A stretch of DNA of 64,000 bases, taken from positions 136,739,433 to 136,803,432 of the forward strand of contig NC_081824.1 of assembly GCF_030867095.1 (NCBI RefSeq), read 5' to 3'. Below the pieces are notes generated by a model. It worked only from the letters and a program-made list of their open reading frames with translations, made no database searches and was not told the DNA's origin. Shown one piece after another: positions 12,501-22,473 of the stretch. The position numbers were made by a program, and so were the translations under genes. How positions within the stretch are numbered: the stretch's first letter is position 1; the number at the start of each line of letters is the position of its first letter. The stretch is from Alligator mississippiensis. Taxonomy: Eukaryota > Chordata > Crocodylia > Alligatoridae.

Positions 12501-15500
12501 TCTGCTTTATAGTTCCTCTAGTAATCCCCATCTTCTCTAGTTTCACTGGTTTCCCAGGTGGCACTTTATCAAATGCTTTACTGCATTTCATCACCTTTGT
12601 CTAAAAAAAAAAAAGTTATCAAAGAGAGCTATTGGGATAGTGTGGCACAAACTACCTTTGGAAAACTTTCATTTTGCCCCATTTCTTGCACCCTGAATTT
12701 GTCAGTATTATTGAGGTGGGAGCAGTAAGTTTCTGATCCTTGCCTCCTCCCATTTTTAACTATAAGTATGCTGTTTTCCAGTGATATGGTACCACTCCTA
12801 GCTTCATATATGTATTAAAAATAATTGTTGCTAGACCTGTTCTCATCTGAAAACCTGGATTGTCTCTTTCTAAGGTTGGAAATGGTGAGTTTCCCCTTGC
12901 AAGCTGGCAGAGTTCCAGCCTGCAAGGGCCTGGGGAAAGCAGGAGGAAGGCAGTCAGCATGGGGTGCCATAGGCATGTATGCATGCACACATGCACATGG
13001 CCATCAGGCAACCTTGAGTTCAGGTCCCGCAGGTAAATCCAGCTAGCGGGGGAGGTGGGGTGGGAATGGAGGCCCCCATAGTGAGGGAGGAAGGGAGTCG
13101 GGCAGGGCTGGGGCTGGGGCCCAAGGCAGGAATTCAGGGAGAGGGACAGGGCTGTGGGCAGCTCGTCCAAGGGGCCATGGGGGGACTGGCTTCTTGCTGC
13201 TGCGTGCATTTCCCTATATGGTGGGGTACGTGTCCCCCAGATTTTGCTCGTGGGGCAGGGGTGGGTTGCCTGCTGCAGGCTTGGGCTCCCCACCCTGCTG
13301 CCCTATCACTTGGGGCCTCCGGAGCCCAGCAGGTGGGATCTGGCAGAGCAGAGCGGGGTGGGGAAGCTCAGTGTCGTAAGCCTTGCACTGCCATGGTCAA
13401 TCAGGGGCAGAGGTGGCGGTGCGGAGTTGTCTCTCGCTGCCTGGGTAGGCAGAGAGCACCTCGCCATGGTGGCAGCAACGAGCTTCCCCACCTGGCCCCA
13501 CTCTCCTGCTGCACCGGGTCCTGCCCACTGGGCTGTGGAGGCCCCAGGAAGAGGGCAACAGGGCAGGGAGCCCCAAGCCTGCAGTGGGCAGCTTGCATGC
13601 ACCCCTCCCCAGCTCCCAATAGGCTTTGCTCTGGCCATGCTGCCTGTGGTGGAGGGGAGCCAAACTCTGCACTCTTCTCCACTGAAGCAGCTGCTGCCTC
13701 CCATGGGTGACGGCTAGGGTTCAGGTACTGCTGAAGGGGGCAGCGGGCTGTGGGTCTGGGTTCCTGGCCCCATAGCCCTGGCAGCTCTCTCCCCGCTCCC
13801 CCTCCCCCCCCTGGAGGCTAGGGGGATGGGGAGTTGTGGGTGGGGAGTGAGGGGCACCAGCAGGGTTTGGGGGAGGGCTGTGGGTTGGGAGTGAGGGGCA
13901 ATGGCATGGGCAGGGCACCAGCATATCAGGGTTGCTCAGCACCTCAAAGCAGGGGTGGGGGGCAGCTGCAATTGGATGTGTCCTGGTCAGTTAAGGGGGC
14001 AAGGGGAGCTCTGATTTTCTATGCTAAAAAACCCAAAGTCAAATGGACTAATTTTCATTCCTTATTTTCCCTTATTTTGTTCTCAAAGCGTGATTACTAT
14101 TTTTTTGCTTGCCCCCTTCTCCCCCAGACCTCACTCCATCCCTTTACTACTTGGCTTCCATGATAGGTTCAGCAGTTTTACCAACTTGCATCAAAGATGT
14201 ATTTATCTACAAGCCTTTATACAGAAACCGAGAGAATTATGTCCTGAATAAACCAGTGGGAAGTGTACATCTTCCATTTCATCATAGTTGCATCAGTTCC
14301 TTTCACTACCTTCCATGTCGGTGAAAAATACCTTTATTAAGCTGTTAACCTCTATGTACGGTAATAATTAAATAGTTTTAGATGCCATAACTGCCAGTAC
14401 CTTCATCCTAAATTTTTGGAAAGGAGTTGAGCATCACAAAGAGCCTGTCTGTACTTTCCACCTAGGTTCTTTTTGATTTCACATCATTTATACCTGGTAT
14501 TTCAGAATACTGCACTGGGAAGCTGTGCAGGGAGGAAATAATGTTGCTGTGATGCAGTATGAAGAATACCTATTTTCTGATGGCTTTAGGAAGGATATCA
14601 GCTTCTCAGCTCTACAGCATGCCAGCATTCACAAGAAAGGCAATGCAGAATTTAAATGATAGATTCCAGCTCCTTTTCTCCATCTGGATCCCAGTTATAA
14701 ATGTCTTGGAAACTGTTAAGTTTTCTGCTTGAGTTGTGGATAAAAGCTGGGGTCTAATGTAAAAGTTTAAAGCCAGTCAGTAATACATGTTTTGGGTTAA
14801 ATGAAACCCTTTTTTATTTTACAGAGTCACAATTGAAAGACAATCCTGCCTTTTCTATGCTGAATGATTCAGATGATGATGTGATTTATGGGTAAGCAGT
14901 GATAGCAAGAAATATCCAGGGGGTGGCTGGGGTATGGAATGCCTTTTACTCAAATTACGTTTGAAAACCTGAGATTGTTCATAGCAAAATCCAGACACAC
15001 TGAATGCAAAAAAGAAGGGAATTGTAGCTTGATTCTTGCATTTTGAATGGCTTCCTTCCAGAATATAAACACGATGAGACTTCCTATTATTTTGTTTTTT
15101 CTTATCTGGCATCCAAAAAACATGTTCATTGACACTGGTACAAATAGGTACATTCCCTTCCTCTAAAGATAAGGATGAAGACAACAGCAGGTTATAGTAG
15201 GGGAATGCAAGTGGGTGGGGTTTACAACAGAGAAACCTAGTAGCAGGAGGGAACAGACAGTTCTGGTGCCAAAGTTGGGAAGGATAGTAGGAAGCAAATG
15301 GGAAAGCATTGGAAGCTGGGCTGTACTTAAAATAAACATTGTCCTGCTGTGCAGCAGTTGTCATTCTAAGTGCCCAACATTTGTCAAAAGGTGTTAATAA
15401 AACCCAGAAAAACTGCCAGATGTGTTCAGGTGTGAGCCAGATATTAGTATGACAGTAGCACCAAGAAGCTCAACTAGGTCAGAGCCCCACTGGGCTAGGT

Positions 15501-16049
15501 GCTGGAATGGCACCTAGGTGCTCTCTATCCTTGAGAGCTTAGCCTTGGTCAAATGCACCACACCAGCAGTTGTCGGGGCAAAATGAGGATAAGGTGGTAT
15601 AACCATAACCTAAGTGTGTTTTCTGTATGGATTAACTGTTACATTGCTTTAGGTGTAAGGATTTATTGTCTGTGCATGTGCAGGCCTGGCTTCTGTTTGG
15701 TAGTGATAGTTGCTGCCTTGCCACTGAGTAGACATTACCAGCCGCCCAGTAGGGTTCCAGAGGCATTGCAGTGGAAGCATACCTTGAGGACTGCTTTGGC
15801 AGACAGAAGTGTGTATTGTTCACGTGCTAAACAGAAAAGGCATTCTTTATTGTTCCGTATCCCAAAAATCTCCTTGTATTTGCAGTAAATTATTGTAGAA
15901 CTTTCCTTGTATAGTTAACACTTGAAAACTAGCTGTTTTTTCAGGATGTTTACAATGGTTTGTTTAACAGGAGTGACTATGAAGAAATGCCGCTCCAGAA
16001 TGGCCAAGCCATTAGAGCCAAGTACAAAGAAGAGTCGGATAGTGATTGA
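3450..16049 (+). CDS. TMEM181: TMEM181, last eight coding exons (5' part left of window)
   Basis: Multipass membrane protein of the TMEM181/GPR178 family (Wntless-like transmembrane fold). The human protein is known as a host factor for cytolethal distending toxin; its normal role is poorly defined. Coding exons: 3450-3541, 4706-4763, 5620-5722, 5828-5879, 6034-6116, 8067-8156, 14825-14891, 15971-16049. They total 624 nt and join in one frame, 207 residues plus stop. Hydrophobic segments are visible in exon 1 (FFIVGLLWLASVTLGIW), exon 3 (VFFLVVAAIYILYLLFLIV), across exons 4-5 (FLTALTFVVLVISIVILYL) and in exon 6 (FYGLLNFYLYTLAFVY). The cytosolic-type C tail is acidic (MLNDSDDDVIYG, then EESDSD). 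All splice junctions are GT-AG except the fifth intron, which is AT-AC. The match to the mammalian C-terminal half is near identical from memory. Upstream exons lie outside the window. No break was seen. Confidence 0.95.
4706..4763 (+). CDS. TMEM181: TMEM181 coding exon (window exon 2)
   Basis: The acceptor is TTTTTCTAG and the donor CAG|GTAAGT. It encodes INELHDPTYQYRVDTGNFQ after the split Thr codon and ends in phase 0. This is a hydrophilic loop between membrane segments. Confidence 0.93.
5620..5722 (+). CDS. TMEM181: TMEM181 coding exon (window exon 3)
   Basis: The acceptor is TATTTATAG and the donor ATTG|GTAAGC. It encodes GMKVFFLVVAAIYILYLLF followed by LIVRACSELRNMPYI, a membrane helix and a basic/polar loop. 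Confidence 0.95.
5828..5879 (+). CDS. TMEM181: TMEM181 coding exon (window exon 4)
   Basis: The acceptor is CTTTCCAG and the donor ATTAG|GTAAGC. It encodes DLRLKFLTALTFVVLVI plus a split Ser codon. The membrane helix continues into the next exon. The preceding intron is only 105 bp. Confidence 0.94.
6034..6116 (+). CDS. TMEM181: TMEM181 coding exon (window exon 5)
   Basis: The acceptor is CTCCTACAG. It encodes SIVILYLRFGAQVLQ and then DNFVAELSTHYQN. It ends at AATT followed by ATATCCTT, a U12-type AT donor rather than GT. The next exon completes a Ser codon. Confidence 0.93.
6551..6835. mobile_element. hAT-like nonautonomous fragment
   Basis: It begins CAGGGGTGTCAAATATGTGG, the typical hAT terminus of amniote nonautonomous copies. 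The right end is unclear because the next element abuts it. Confidence 0.45.
6844..7140. mobile_element. hAT MITE with perfect 8-bp TSD
   Basis: The ends are CAGGGGTTTCCAATG and CATTGGGGACCACTG (inverted). Both flanks carry GTCTAGAC (6836-6843, 7141-7148). It is 297 bp, with no coding capacity, and lies in the TMEM181 AT-AC intron. Confidence 0.85.
7262..7415 (+). repeat. MIR-like CORE-SINE
   Basis: The order CCCATTTCAGAGATGGGGAA, then GCAACTTCCTAGAGGCCAC, then a GACTTGAACC-type end matches the MIR consensus core and 3' half. It is old and diverged. Confidence 0.65.
8067..8156 (+). CDS. TMEM181: TMEM181 coding exon (window exon 6)
   Basis: It encodes SAEFLSFYGLLNFYLYTLAF and then VYSPSKNALY, with donor TATG|GTAAGT. 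The start at 8067 assumes the AC acceptor; a start at 8070 after CAG would remove one Ala. The last membrane helix and the start of the C tail are here. Confidence 0.92.
8622..8642. repeat. ATTG/TTGA microsatellite
   Basis: About five perfect tetranucleotide units, in the long TMEM181 intron. Confidence 0.85.
9266..10213. mobile_element. Foldback hAT element with GC-rich interior, 8-bp TSD
   Basis: The termini are TAGAGGTGCACGAA and the inverse of TAGGGGTGCACCAGTA. The flanking duplication is GAAATAAA (9258-9265, 10214-10221), exact. The element is largely a long imperfect palindrome: GTGAGGGAGGGAGTAAGGCA near 9480 faces its complement near 10060, and GTGGCTACAGGGAAC and its partner meet near 9800. 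The GC-rich interior makes long open frames on both strands, up to 261 codons, that carry no recognisable domain. Nonautonomous; no transposase. Confidence 0.88.
10322..11010 (-). mobile_element. CR1-type LINE, antisense, 3' part
   Basis: It reads as the antisense of a CR1 3' end (GGATTGGAAGGGACCTTCTG at 10333) and continues through the usual antisense sequence to ATTTTGCACT near 11000. It is then interrupted by another LINE and resumes at about 12286. Decayed; no open reading frame of length. Confidence 0.7.
11010..12285 (+). mobile_element. Non-CR1 LINE fragment: reverse transcriptase end plus C2H2-like finger
   Basis: Sense-strand translation shows decayed RT motifs: VKQGCVIAPTLFS, YADDAVLYPHSE, LPYLGSHLSQ and LLYGAETWTMYR. 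A C-terminal CPSCSRVCQSRIGLINHLRTH follows with C-x2-C-x12-H-x3-H spacing and then a stop. It has several in-frame stops. The TAATAATGATGATT tail near 12275 suits a LINE with a short-repeat 3' end. The family is not assigned; it is not CR1. Confidence 0.7.
12286..12600 (-). mobile_element. CR1-type LINE, antisense, resumed segment
   Basis: GGTCCTAAAACTTGTCTGTG, AGTAACTTCCCTCCTGCCTG and CAAATGCTTTACTGCATTTC follow the usual order of antisense CR1/L3-type RT sequence. This continues the element at 10322-11010. Confidence 0.6.
12885..13990. repeat. GC-rich repeat sharing modules with other transposons
   Basis: It starts near TTTCCCCTTGCAAGCTGGCA and holds GTGAGGGAGGAAGGGAGT (13080), GGGCAGCTCGTCCAAGGGG (13155) and a TGCCTGCTGCAGGCTTGGG stretch (13267). 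Similar strings occur inside the hAT at 9266 and the pogo-like element at 48710, and the left edge matches the hAT at 44497. Ends and TSD were not resolved. Open frames of 100-216 codons on both strands are composition artefacts. Confidence 0.55.
14825..14891 (+). CDS. TMEM181: TMEM181 coding exon (window exon 7)
   Basis: The acceptor is TATTTTACAG and the donor TATGG|GTAAGC. It encodes ESQLKDNPAFSMLNDSDDDV and IYG, an acidic cytosolic segment. The preceding intron of 6.7 kb is full of transposon relics. Confidence 0.93.
15448..15545. repeat. Old interspersed repeat (GGGCTAGGTGCTG type)
   Basis: CAGAGCCCCACTGGGCTAGG followed by a GAGAGCTTAG end resembles a widespread old amniote repeat. A related copy is at about 47900-47990. 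Class not assigned. Confidence 0.35.
15971..16049 (+). CDS. TMEM181: TMEM181 terminal coding exon
   Basis: The acceptor is TTTAACAG. It encodes SDYEEMPLQNGQAIRAKYKE, then ESDSD and TGA at 16047-16049. The conserved tail ending ESDSD marks the true C terminus. Confidence 0.93.
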
Positions 16050-17757
16050 ATTCATGTGGATGAACTTGTTCAGTAGAAATGAAAGCAATTTTTATTTTTT
16101 TCCCCATATCCCAAGGAAGGACATCTTGCTTCTTATTTCTGTTTACAGAGTTAAAACTGAAGGAGAAAAAATGGAAATGCTTGAAAAGGTGTGCTACAAA
16201 ACCGAAACTTTTTACACTAGAAAATGTCTTGTAAAAGCACATCCTTGGAGAACAGACTGTGGAAACAAGGGGGCTTTCGCAGTTTAGTACCATCTTGGAG
16301 TAGTGTTTATGTTGATTTAAAACTGCTCCCTTACTTATTTTTAGAGGAATACATGCAGCCTAATCTGTTCACACTTTTATGCAACTTGTTCTAGCTGCAA
16401 TGTACAATGCCCACTAAAAATTGAAGTGCCTCTTCTTCCTTTTCTCTAACTCACTTGAATCGGAGGTGGAGAATGATATGTTTTCCATTGGGTTCTGAGA
16501 AACCATAATCTTTCCTGCTTCTCCTTTGAGGAGCAACATTCAGGGTTTGTTTGGTTTTTTTTTTTAGTGGCCAGTAGCATAATAGGCTTAAATACCTATT
16601 TTTAGGTGTTCATAAAATGGATTTTGCCAAGCAGTTAATTTAATGAGTAATACAAGTACAAACATTCAAGTTCTTTTGCACCAAAAATATATAACCCGAA
16701 TGTTATATAATAAGCAGTGTGCAATTATTTAAGGGGCAGGTTACTTCAGACTCTTCACCAAATTAAAATGAGTCAAAATATATAGATTAAAATGTTCAAA
16801 CTTCAGAGGGAAACAGTACTGCTGTCTTTCTGTGTATGTGTTTGGGGGGGTAATGTATGTGTGTTCTGCAAAGCATACAGGATAAAATGTCCTGTATTAA
16901 CACACACATTCTTTTAAGCTTTGGATCTTTTTTCTAAGCTGGCATTTTGTTAAAAACAGTTGCTCTGTGTTGCAGAAAGTTGCTTTTGCTGATGTGTTGA
17001 ATGTATGTGAAAGAGTCTGCTTTACATTTTCAGCATATGGATCAATCTGCTCTTTCAGCCACAACTAAACAGCAACACATACTATTGCTGTGTGTGATTA
17101 TTAGCAATTATCCTTTTCCAGTCTGTGCTGGAAGAGTGAGGTGCAGAACTTCTAAGCATTTACTAGAATGTTGCTCCTCTTGACACTTTAAGAAGATATT
17201 TCCCAGTGTTCCCACTACACTGGAGCTTTGTCTTTAAAGAGAAGCTGCCAATTTCCAGTAACATTTAAAGAAGCTATTTCCAGATACTCCACCTGTCCCT
17301 GAGTCTTTAGGTTTTGTGGTTTCACAATCAGTTTTCTTCTCCAAATTATGTCTCCCTTTGCTGTGGCAGACCCACATAAACCAGGAAAACTGACAGACCA
17401 TATAAGACATGCCATTATGCTGGCTTGTATAGAGAGACCCATCTACAAAGGGGATTGAACTCTGACTTTAATCCACTTCAATTACAAGAGTTCGGTATGT
17501 CCATGGGACCTCTTTGTGCCGTGTTAAGAACCACTGCAATTTGTCTTCTGAGCATTCATAACAGCTGTTCTAAAAGCAAAATTCTCTAGTACAGACCACA
17601 GCCAAGAGAAGAACAAAATATTGCCATGTGGACAAAGTAATCCAACTTGTATTTTAAGAGCACCAGGTGTGTTTGTAACATTACATGGAAAAATTGTGGT
17701 AGGTATATATTTAAGCTGTCTTGTAAACTGCAGTGGCTATTACATCTTGCACTCCTT

Positions 17758-17779
17758 TAAAAAAAAAAAAAAAAAAAAG
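17758..17779 (+). repeat. Poly(A) tract
   Basis: A run of about 20 A within the probable TMEM181 3'UTR. Confidence 0.9.
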
Positions 17780-18066
17780 ACTGTAAGAGTAGCTGAGTGC
17801 ATGCACACACTTGAGACTGATGTCAAGTCAAACTCCGGATCCAACCATATTTCTTCCTCCACTCAGAAAATTCCAGTGACTCGTGGGAGTCAGGGTTCCA
17901 GGCTCAGGCTTCTTAAGCTTCCATAATTTTTATTTTTATGCATTTAAGATGTTTTTTGGCTCCTTTTAAATATCCTTTTCCTGTCATATGCCATTTTACT
18001 AAAATATTTATACATATAGGATATTGCTGCTCATCACAGTTTGGGATGGTTGTGATGCTGTGAGCA

Positions 18067-18340
18067 TGTCTACACATGTCCCTACGGCACCATTGTTACT
18101 GCACTGTCATTTAGTACTTCCTTTTGTAAGTACTAAATGGCAGCACAATAATGGCCGTTACTGTGCCATGTCAGTGGTGCACAGTTATTTTTAGCCCCTA
18201 CGTCGCCTTAGGGATGCATTATACCGAGGGAGCACGTTACTATGTTGTTGTAGCTGCAACATCACTGTTTGTGGCCGCCACTACTATGTCACCATAGCAC
18301 GTTGCTTCAGCGACGTAGCATCATGTGTAGATGTGCCCAT
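18067..18340. repeat. Foldback MITE with CTACACATG ends
   Basis: The left end is GCATGTCTACACATG and the right end CATGTGTAGATGTGCCC. The interior is partly palindromic (TTAGTACTTCCTTTTGTAAG near 18112). The TSD is not clear. Confidence 0.55.
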
Positions 18341-18529
18341 TGTATGAAGCTTATCTGTGTCAAGTTTTAGGAATCTATTAATTTAAAACTTGTTTTAAAT
18401 ATAACATGAAGAAATCACAGTGTTTAGAAGCTTTTCCTAGGCTGGTGTGTCCCATTTTGTCTTTATTAAATATTCTGTTACCACATTCCGAATAGAAATA
18501 GGAAGGATGGGAAGGGAAGATGAGCACTT

Positions 18530-18900
18530 TTAAAAATATATTTATCTCACTTTAGAAATATTGACAGCTCTTTGTGGAAATCATGGCTGCTTACAAACGT
18601 TAAGAACTCCCCCCACCCCCCTGTGCTTTACTGGAAGAAGCAGTGAATTGTTTCAGCCCAGCTCCACAGCATCCGTATAGATCGGGTGCTTCAGCAGGGC
18701 TTTTTGGTGCTTTTAGCTGATTCAGTCAGCTATTAGTTAAGTGTCAAAAAAGCCCCACTAAATCTATACAGACGTTAGGTGAGCCAAGTCCAGCTAACAC
18801 ACTGCCTCTTTTGGGCTTGGCATGGTGGCGCATCAAATTTAAAGTAAAGCGCTGTTCCTTTTAATTGTAAGCAGCTCATATATTTTAGCAGCTTTGCTTT
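18530..18900. repeat. Long imperfect palindrome (foldback MITE)
   Basis: The inner hairpin, 18672-18778, pairs GTATAGATCGGGTGCTTCAG with the inverse of CCACTAAATCTATACAGACG. The outer arms pair GCTGCTTACAAACG (18588) with TTAATTGTAAGCAGCT (18861). Confidence 0.6.
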
Positions 18901-19056
18901 ACCCATACTGTGTTCTATATTGCAGCAGTGTTACAGTAAAACAAAGTAAGCTTGGTAAAACATAAATTCAGTATGTTGTAAAAAAGCATTAAAGGTAACA
19001 AAGTCTCACAAGAAATTTTACATGCTTTGTGTCACTGAATATAATTTGGACCCAAA

Positions 19057-19405
19057 GGGCACTTACATGTAGGGAGTCTGCTCTGATGCACTGGAAATCC
19101 ACATCAGAGCAGACTTGATTAATCGAGTCTGCTCAGGTACGTAAATTGATGTGTGCTGGCAGCCTCGCGCATCGTGTATTAGCGGCGCAGCACATGTCAG
19201 CACTGAGAAAGTGGTAGTGGTGCGCTTTGAACTAGAACATGTTCAATGTGCTTTAATTCAAAGTGCACTACTGCCATTTTCGCAGCTCTGATGTGTGCTG
19301 CGCCACTGATGCATTTGTTCCTGATGCAGCACCAGGCACTTCTAATTAGCTCAGCTCGCTAATTAAAGGCGCCCGGTGCGGCATCAGAAATGCATGTAAA
19401 AATGC
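19057..19405. repeat. Foldback MITE
   Basis: The ends GGGCACTTACATGTA and TGCATGTAAAAATGCCT are inverted. Internal ATCAGAGCAGACTTG/AAGTCTGCTC-type and TTCAAAGTGCACTA/GTGCGCTTTGAA complements make a strong hairpin. No TSD was resolved. Confidence 0.55.
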
Positions 19406-20105
19406 CTAAAGAGACTCATTGGCAACAATTATAAACATTTTGGGGAGGTTGGTTGCATGTATGTCTCAAAATAGCATAAAATCCTGTAATAACGAAAGGA
19501 TGAAGTGCAAGGTTCCTGGATTTGTGTAAGAAATTTGCTTGGCTGTCTGCATATTTTCCCTATGGCAAATGGTAGCATCACTTTTTGCAGTCAGTTGCCT
19601 CCCCACAAACAATTGGAGTCAGGTTAATCTAGACTTGCAGTTGCTTGTTAAAACAATTAAGGACTTATTTATTTGGGGTTGTTTTTCTGAGTTCAGATTT
19701 TCACTTAATAAATCTGGAATGATACTACTTCTAGTTAACATGTTTGGTTTTTAGCTGTGGGATCTGCTTTAAGACATGATTAATTAATGAAAAATTGAGA
19801 ACCTAACTTTCTGTGCTTTGAGGCCAGGATGGGGAAGCATAAATCAGCAGAATACCAGAACATGCCAGAAGATAGTGTCAACCATGGGTAGCATACATTT
19901 CTTAACAATTAAAATCCATTCTAACATAGTCATGAACTGCTTTGGGAAAATTTCTTTGAAAAAAAATTTCAATTTTTAAGCTTTTTCTAAGCAAAGAGAC
20001 AGTTTTCATATTCTAGTTACATAGTCCTGGTTGTTCCCTTTTGCCATATTCTGAATACACCAGTAACTAACTCCATCAAATCCTTAAGCTTCTGTAAAGC
20101 TGACC

Positions 20106-20129
20106 TTTTTAAAAAAAATAAATAAATAA
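20106..20129. repeat. AAAT-rich simple repeat
   Basis: An A run followed by AATAAATAAATAAA. Confidence 0.8.
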
Positions 20130-20429
20130 AAGTTTGTAAATAAATGTAAAATGAAGCAAAACTATGGAAAATCATATACCAAAGTGGTATAAACTGTGTA
20201 AGATAAATGCTCTGTTTAATGAGAAGCTGTAAATATGGGGCTGCTTTGAGAAGGTATGCAGAGGGATATGTGTTAGTATTCTTTATGCGATTTGGGGAAA
20301 CTGCTAGTGACAACAAATCATTCATTTACCTGGGAAATCTTTCATCCTGGTATGGCATACAAAGCAAACTTAATAAATGTTTACTTTCAGCAAACGGGTG
20401 CTGAGAAACTTGGAAGACTTCATGTGCAC

Positions 20430-20461
20430 AATAAAATCTGTTAAATATGTTCATAAATAAA
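20430..20461 (+). promoter_or_regulatory. Candidate poly(A) signals of TMEM181
   Basis: Two AATAAA hexamers stand 26 bp apart, followed by T/GT-rich sequence. They are the strongest hexamer pair on the + strand between the TMEM181 stop codon and the convergent DYNLT1 gene. Confidence 0.45.
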
Positions 20462-20653
20462 ATTTTATACTATATATTTAGTGTATTTGGGTGCCATTTT
20501 CCTTCTAGTTGATGAAATAACCTAGCATTGCCTTTTTCTATTCCTCTGTGTCTTCCACATAATGTAGAAACTTGATATGTAGAAAGGGATTGACTTGAGC
20601 GTCTTACCTACTTGCCACAGTTGAAACTGTCCTAGCAAGAGTTTACACTTCTA

Positions 20654-20929
20654 AGGTGCCTATACACATGCTCTGACACATTCTAATTACAATGCTCTAG
20701 AATCGCTGCAGTGTCATGTGTATAAGCCCCCATGGGTTTAAAAATGGCTACTGGGAAACTTTAACTAAAGCTTGTTGAATGTGCTGTAGTTAAAGCATCT
20801 CACATTCATGGATTTAATACATGTGACGCTGTGGTGTTTTTTAATTAGAGCAGCTCTGGAAACTACTTTAATTAAAGTGCTCCCTTCTGCCTCCCTCTCT
20901 CCCCCCAGCACATTTATAGGCACCCCTGG
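20654..20929. repeat. MITE with GGTGCCTATA ends
   Basis: The left AGGTGCCTATACACATG is inverted at the right as GCACATTTATAGGCACC. An internal CATGTGTATAAGCC partner lies near 20715. The TSD was not resolved. Confidence 0.5.
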
Positions 20930-21984
20930 TGTTTACTAGTTACCTGCCAGTCTTCACAGAAACCCCAGCCCCATGCTGTCATGTTCATGCAGCTGCTGCT
21001 AGGGTTTTCACAAAAAGTGGCTCCAGCCATGCAGGCAGGGGCTGCTGGGACATATAGTTTGGCTGCCAGCTGGATCCACAGTTGTGCTCACCTCTGCTTC
21101 CTTTAAGAAGGAAACTGAATAAGTGGCAACCCATGAGCATTTGAGGGAGGCAATGGGGAGGAAATGATGAAGTGGGGTGGGATGGACAATATTTACACCT
21201 TACCCCTACATCATGACATCTCTCGCCACCCAGCAGTAGCAAAGGAATATGTCATATTCACATATAACTGGGTCCCCACCATTGTAGAGTAGCATTCTTG
21301 GTAGGTTAGGGTAACTAGCAGGCTCCCAAAAATGCCTGCAATCATGGCATGATTCAGCCAACAGACACAATAGCAGCAGCAGGACCCAGAGCAAGCTGAG
21401 TGGTAGCTTCCTTCTGGCGGAGTTTTTCTCTGGCTGTGAAAGTGTAAATAAGGAGGGTGGTAGCCTGTATCAGTGCAGTTGGTCTATTTTCCTGAGAAGG
21501 AAGTCAGACCTATGATACTGCTTAAATTCACAATGGGGGCTGAAGTACCCACTAGCCCCAGCATGTAGATGAGAATTATGTTCTTATATCCTTTGCTCCT
21601 TAACACTGTAGACACCTAGGTTTCAACCTCCCCCCAGGATGCACAGTGCCACCGGCACACATGTACAGAACAGCCTAATTCTTGATGGTACCAAACTACT
21701 CAGTGGGTCTTGCCTGTGGCCCTAAATAAAGACAATTCAGGACAGAGTGTGTACTTTATACCTGGTTATGGCACTCCCACTTCAAAACCACCCTCTGTGC
21801 GACTTAGAATAGGAAGGTGAACCCAGAGGTCTTATTTCCCAGGAGTGTGTCCCAAACACGCCTAGATCATACCTGGGGACAAAAGTCAATCTTACCTATC
21901 GAAGATATTCCACTTTGTCTAAAATATTAAGTAGAACAGAATTTCTACAATCCGGGTCTCCCAATTCACTGTCAAAAATAGCAA

Positions 21985-22110
21985 ACAATAGGAAGGTTCT
22001 TTGGTTTGATGCGATATCTTTTATTAGACCAACTGAGTAGTTGGGGAACAAGTTCTTAGCAAGCTTTTGGGCACAATCACCCTTTGTCAGGTATAGGGTG
22101 GTCTGAGACT
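21985..22110 (-). repeat. SINE/LINE-tail-like repeat, antisense copy
   Basis: The reverse complement contains CCCAAAAGCTTGCTAAGAAC and TTGGTCTAATAAAAGATATC, the same body as the repeat at 57534-57751. The family is unassigned. Confidence 0.55.
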
Positions 22111-22473
22111 CCAAGGAATGAGAGAAAATAAAAGTGTGGAGGGATGTCAGTGAAAATTTAAATAGGTAGAGATAAGCAAGACAAAAGGAAAAACAGGGAG
22201 GGGGAAGAGAGCAGGAGGGGAAAAAGTCAGGGAGACATAAAATACAAAGTGAAAAAGAGGCAGTCTGAAAAGGAATAGGTGAAGATCTGGGCAGGGGGAA
22301 GGAAACGGGACAAGAAGGCCAAAGGGAAAACACTACAGAGATAATAATACAAGGTAAAAAAAAGGCTAGCTATAAAGAGGATCAAGCAGTAGCATCGTTC
22401 TTGCTCTGTCTGGTCAAATGAATATTCAAATACTAAGCATAGTTACATTACACATTACATTATGGCTGCATAC

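Larger units (their letters stand above)
16050..20480 (+). other. TMEM181: Probable TMEM181 3'UTR
   Basis: There are no coding exons. Two AATAAA hexamers (20430-20435, 20456-20461) followed by GT-rich sequence at about 20480-20510 are the best visible poly(A) site. The UTR length is therefore inferred, and earlier cleavage cannot be excluded. The segment contains an A20 tract near 17758 and foldback MITEs at about 18067-18340, 18530-18900 and 19057-19405, which would be transcribed as hairpins if the UTR is this long. Confidence 0.5.

Noticed and set aside
12760-13717. Open frames of 130-216 codons on both strands
   Set aside because: They come from a GC-rich repeat with few stop codons. There is no splice context and no recognised domain.
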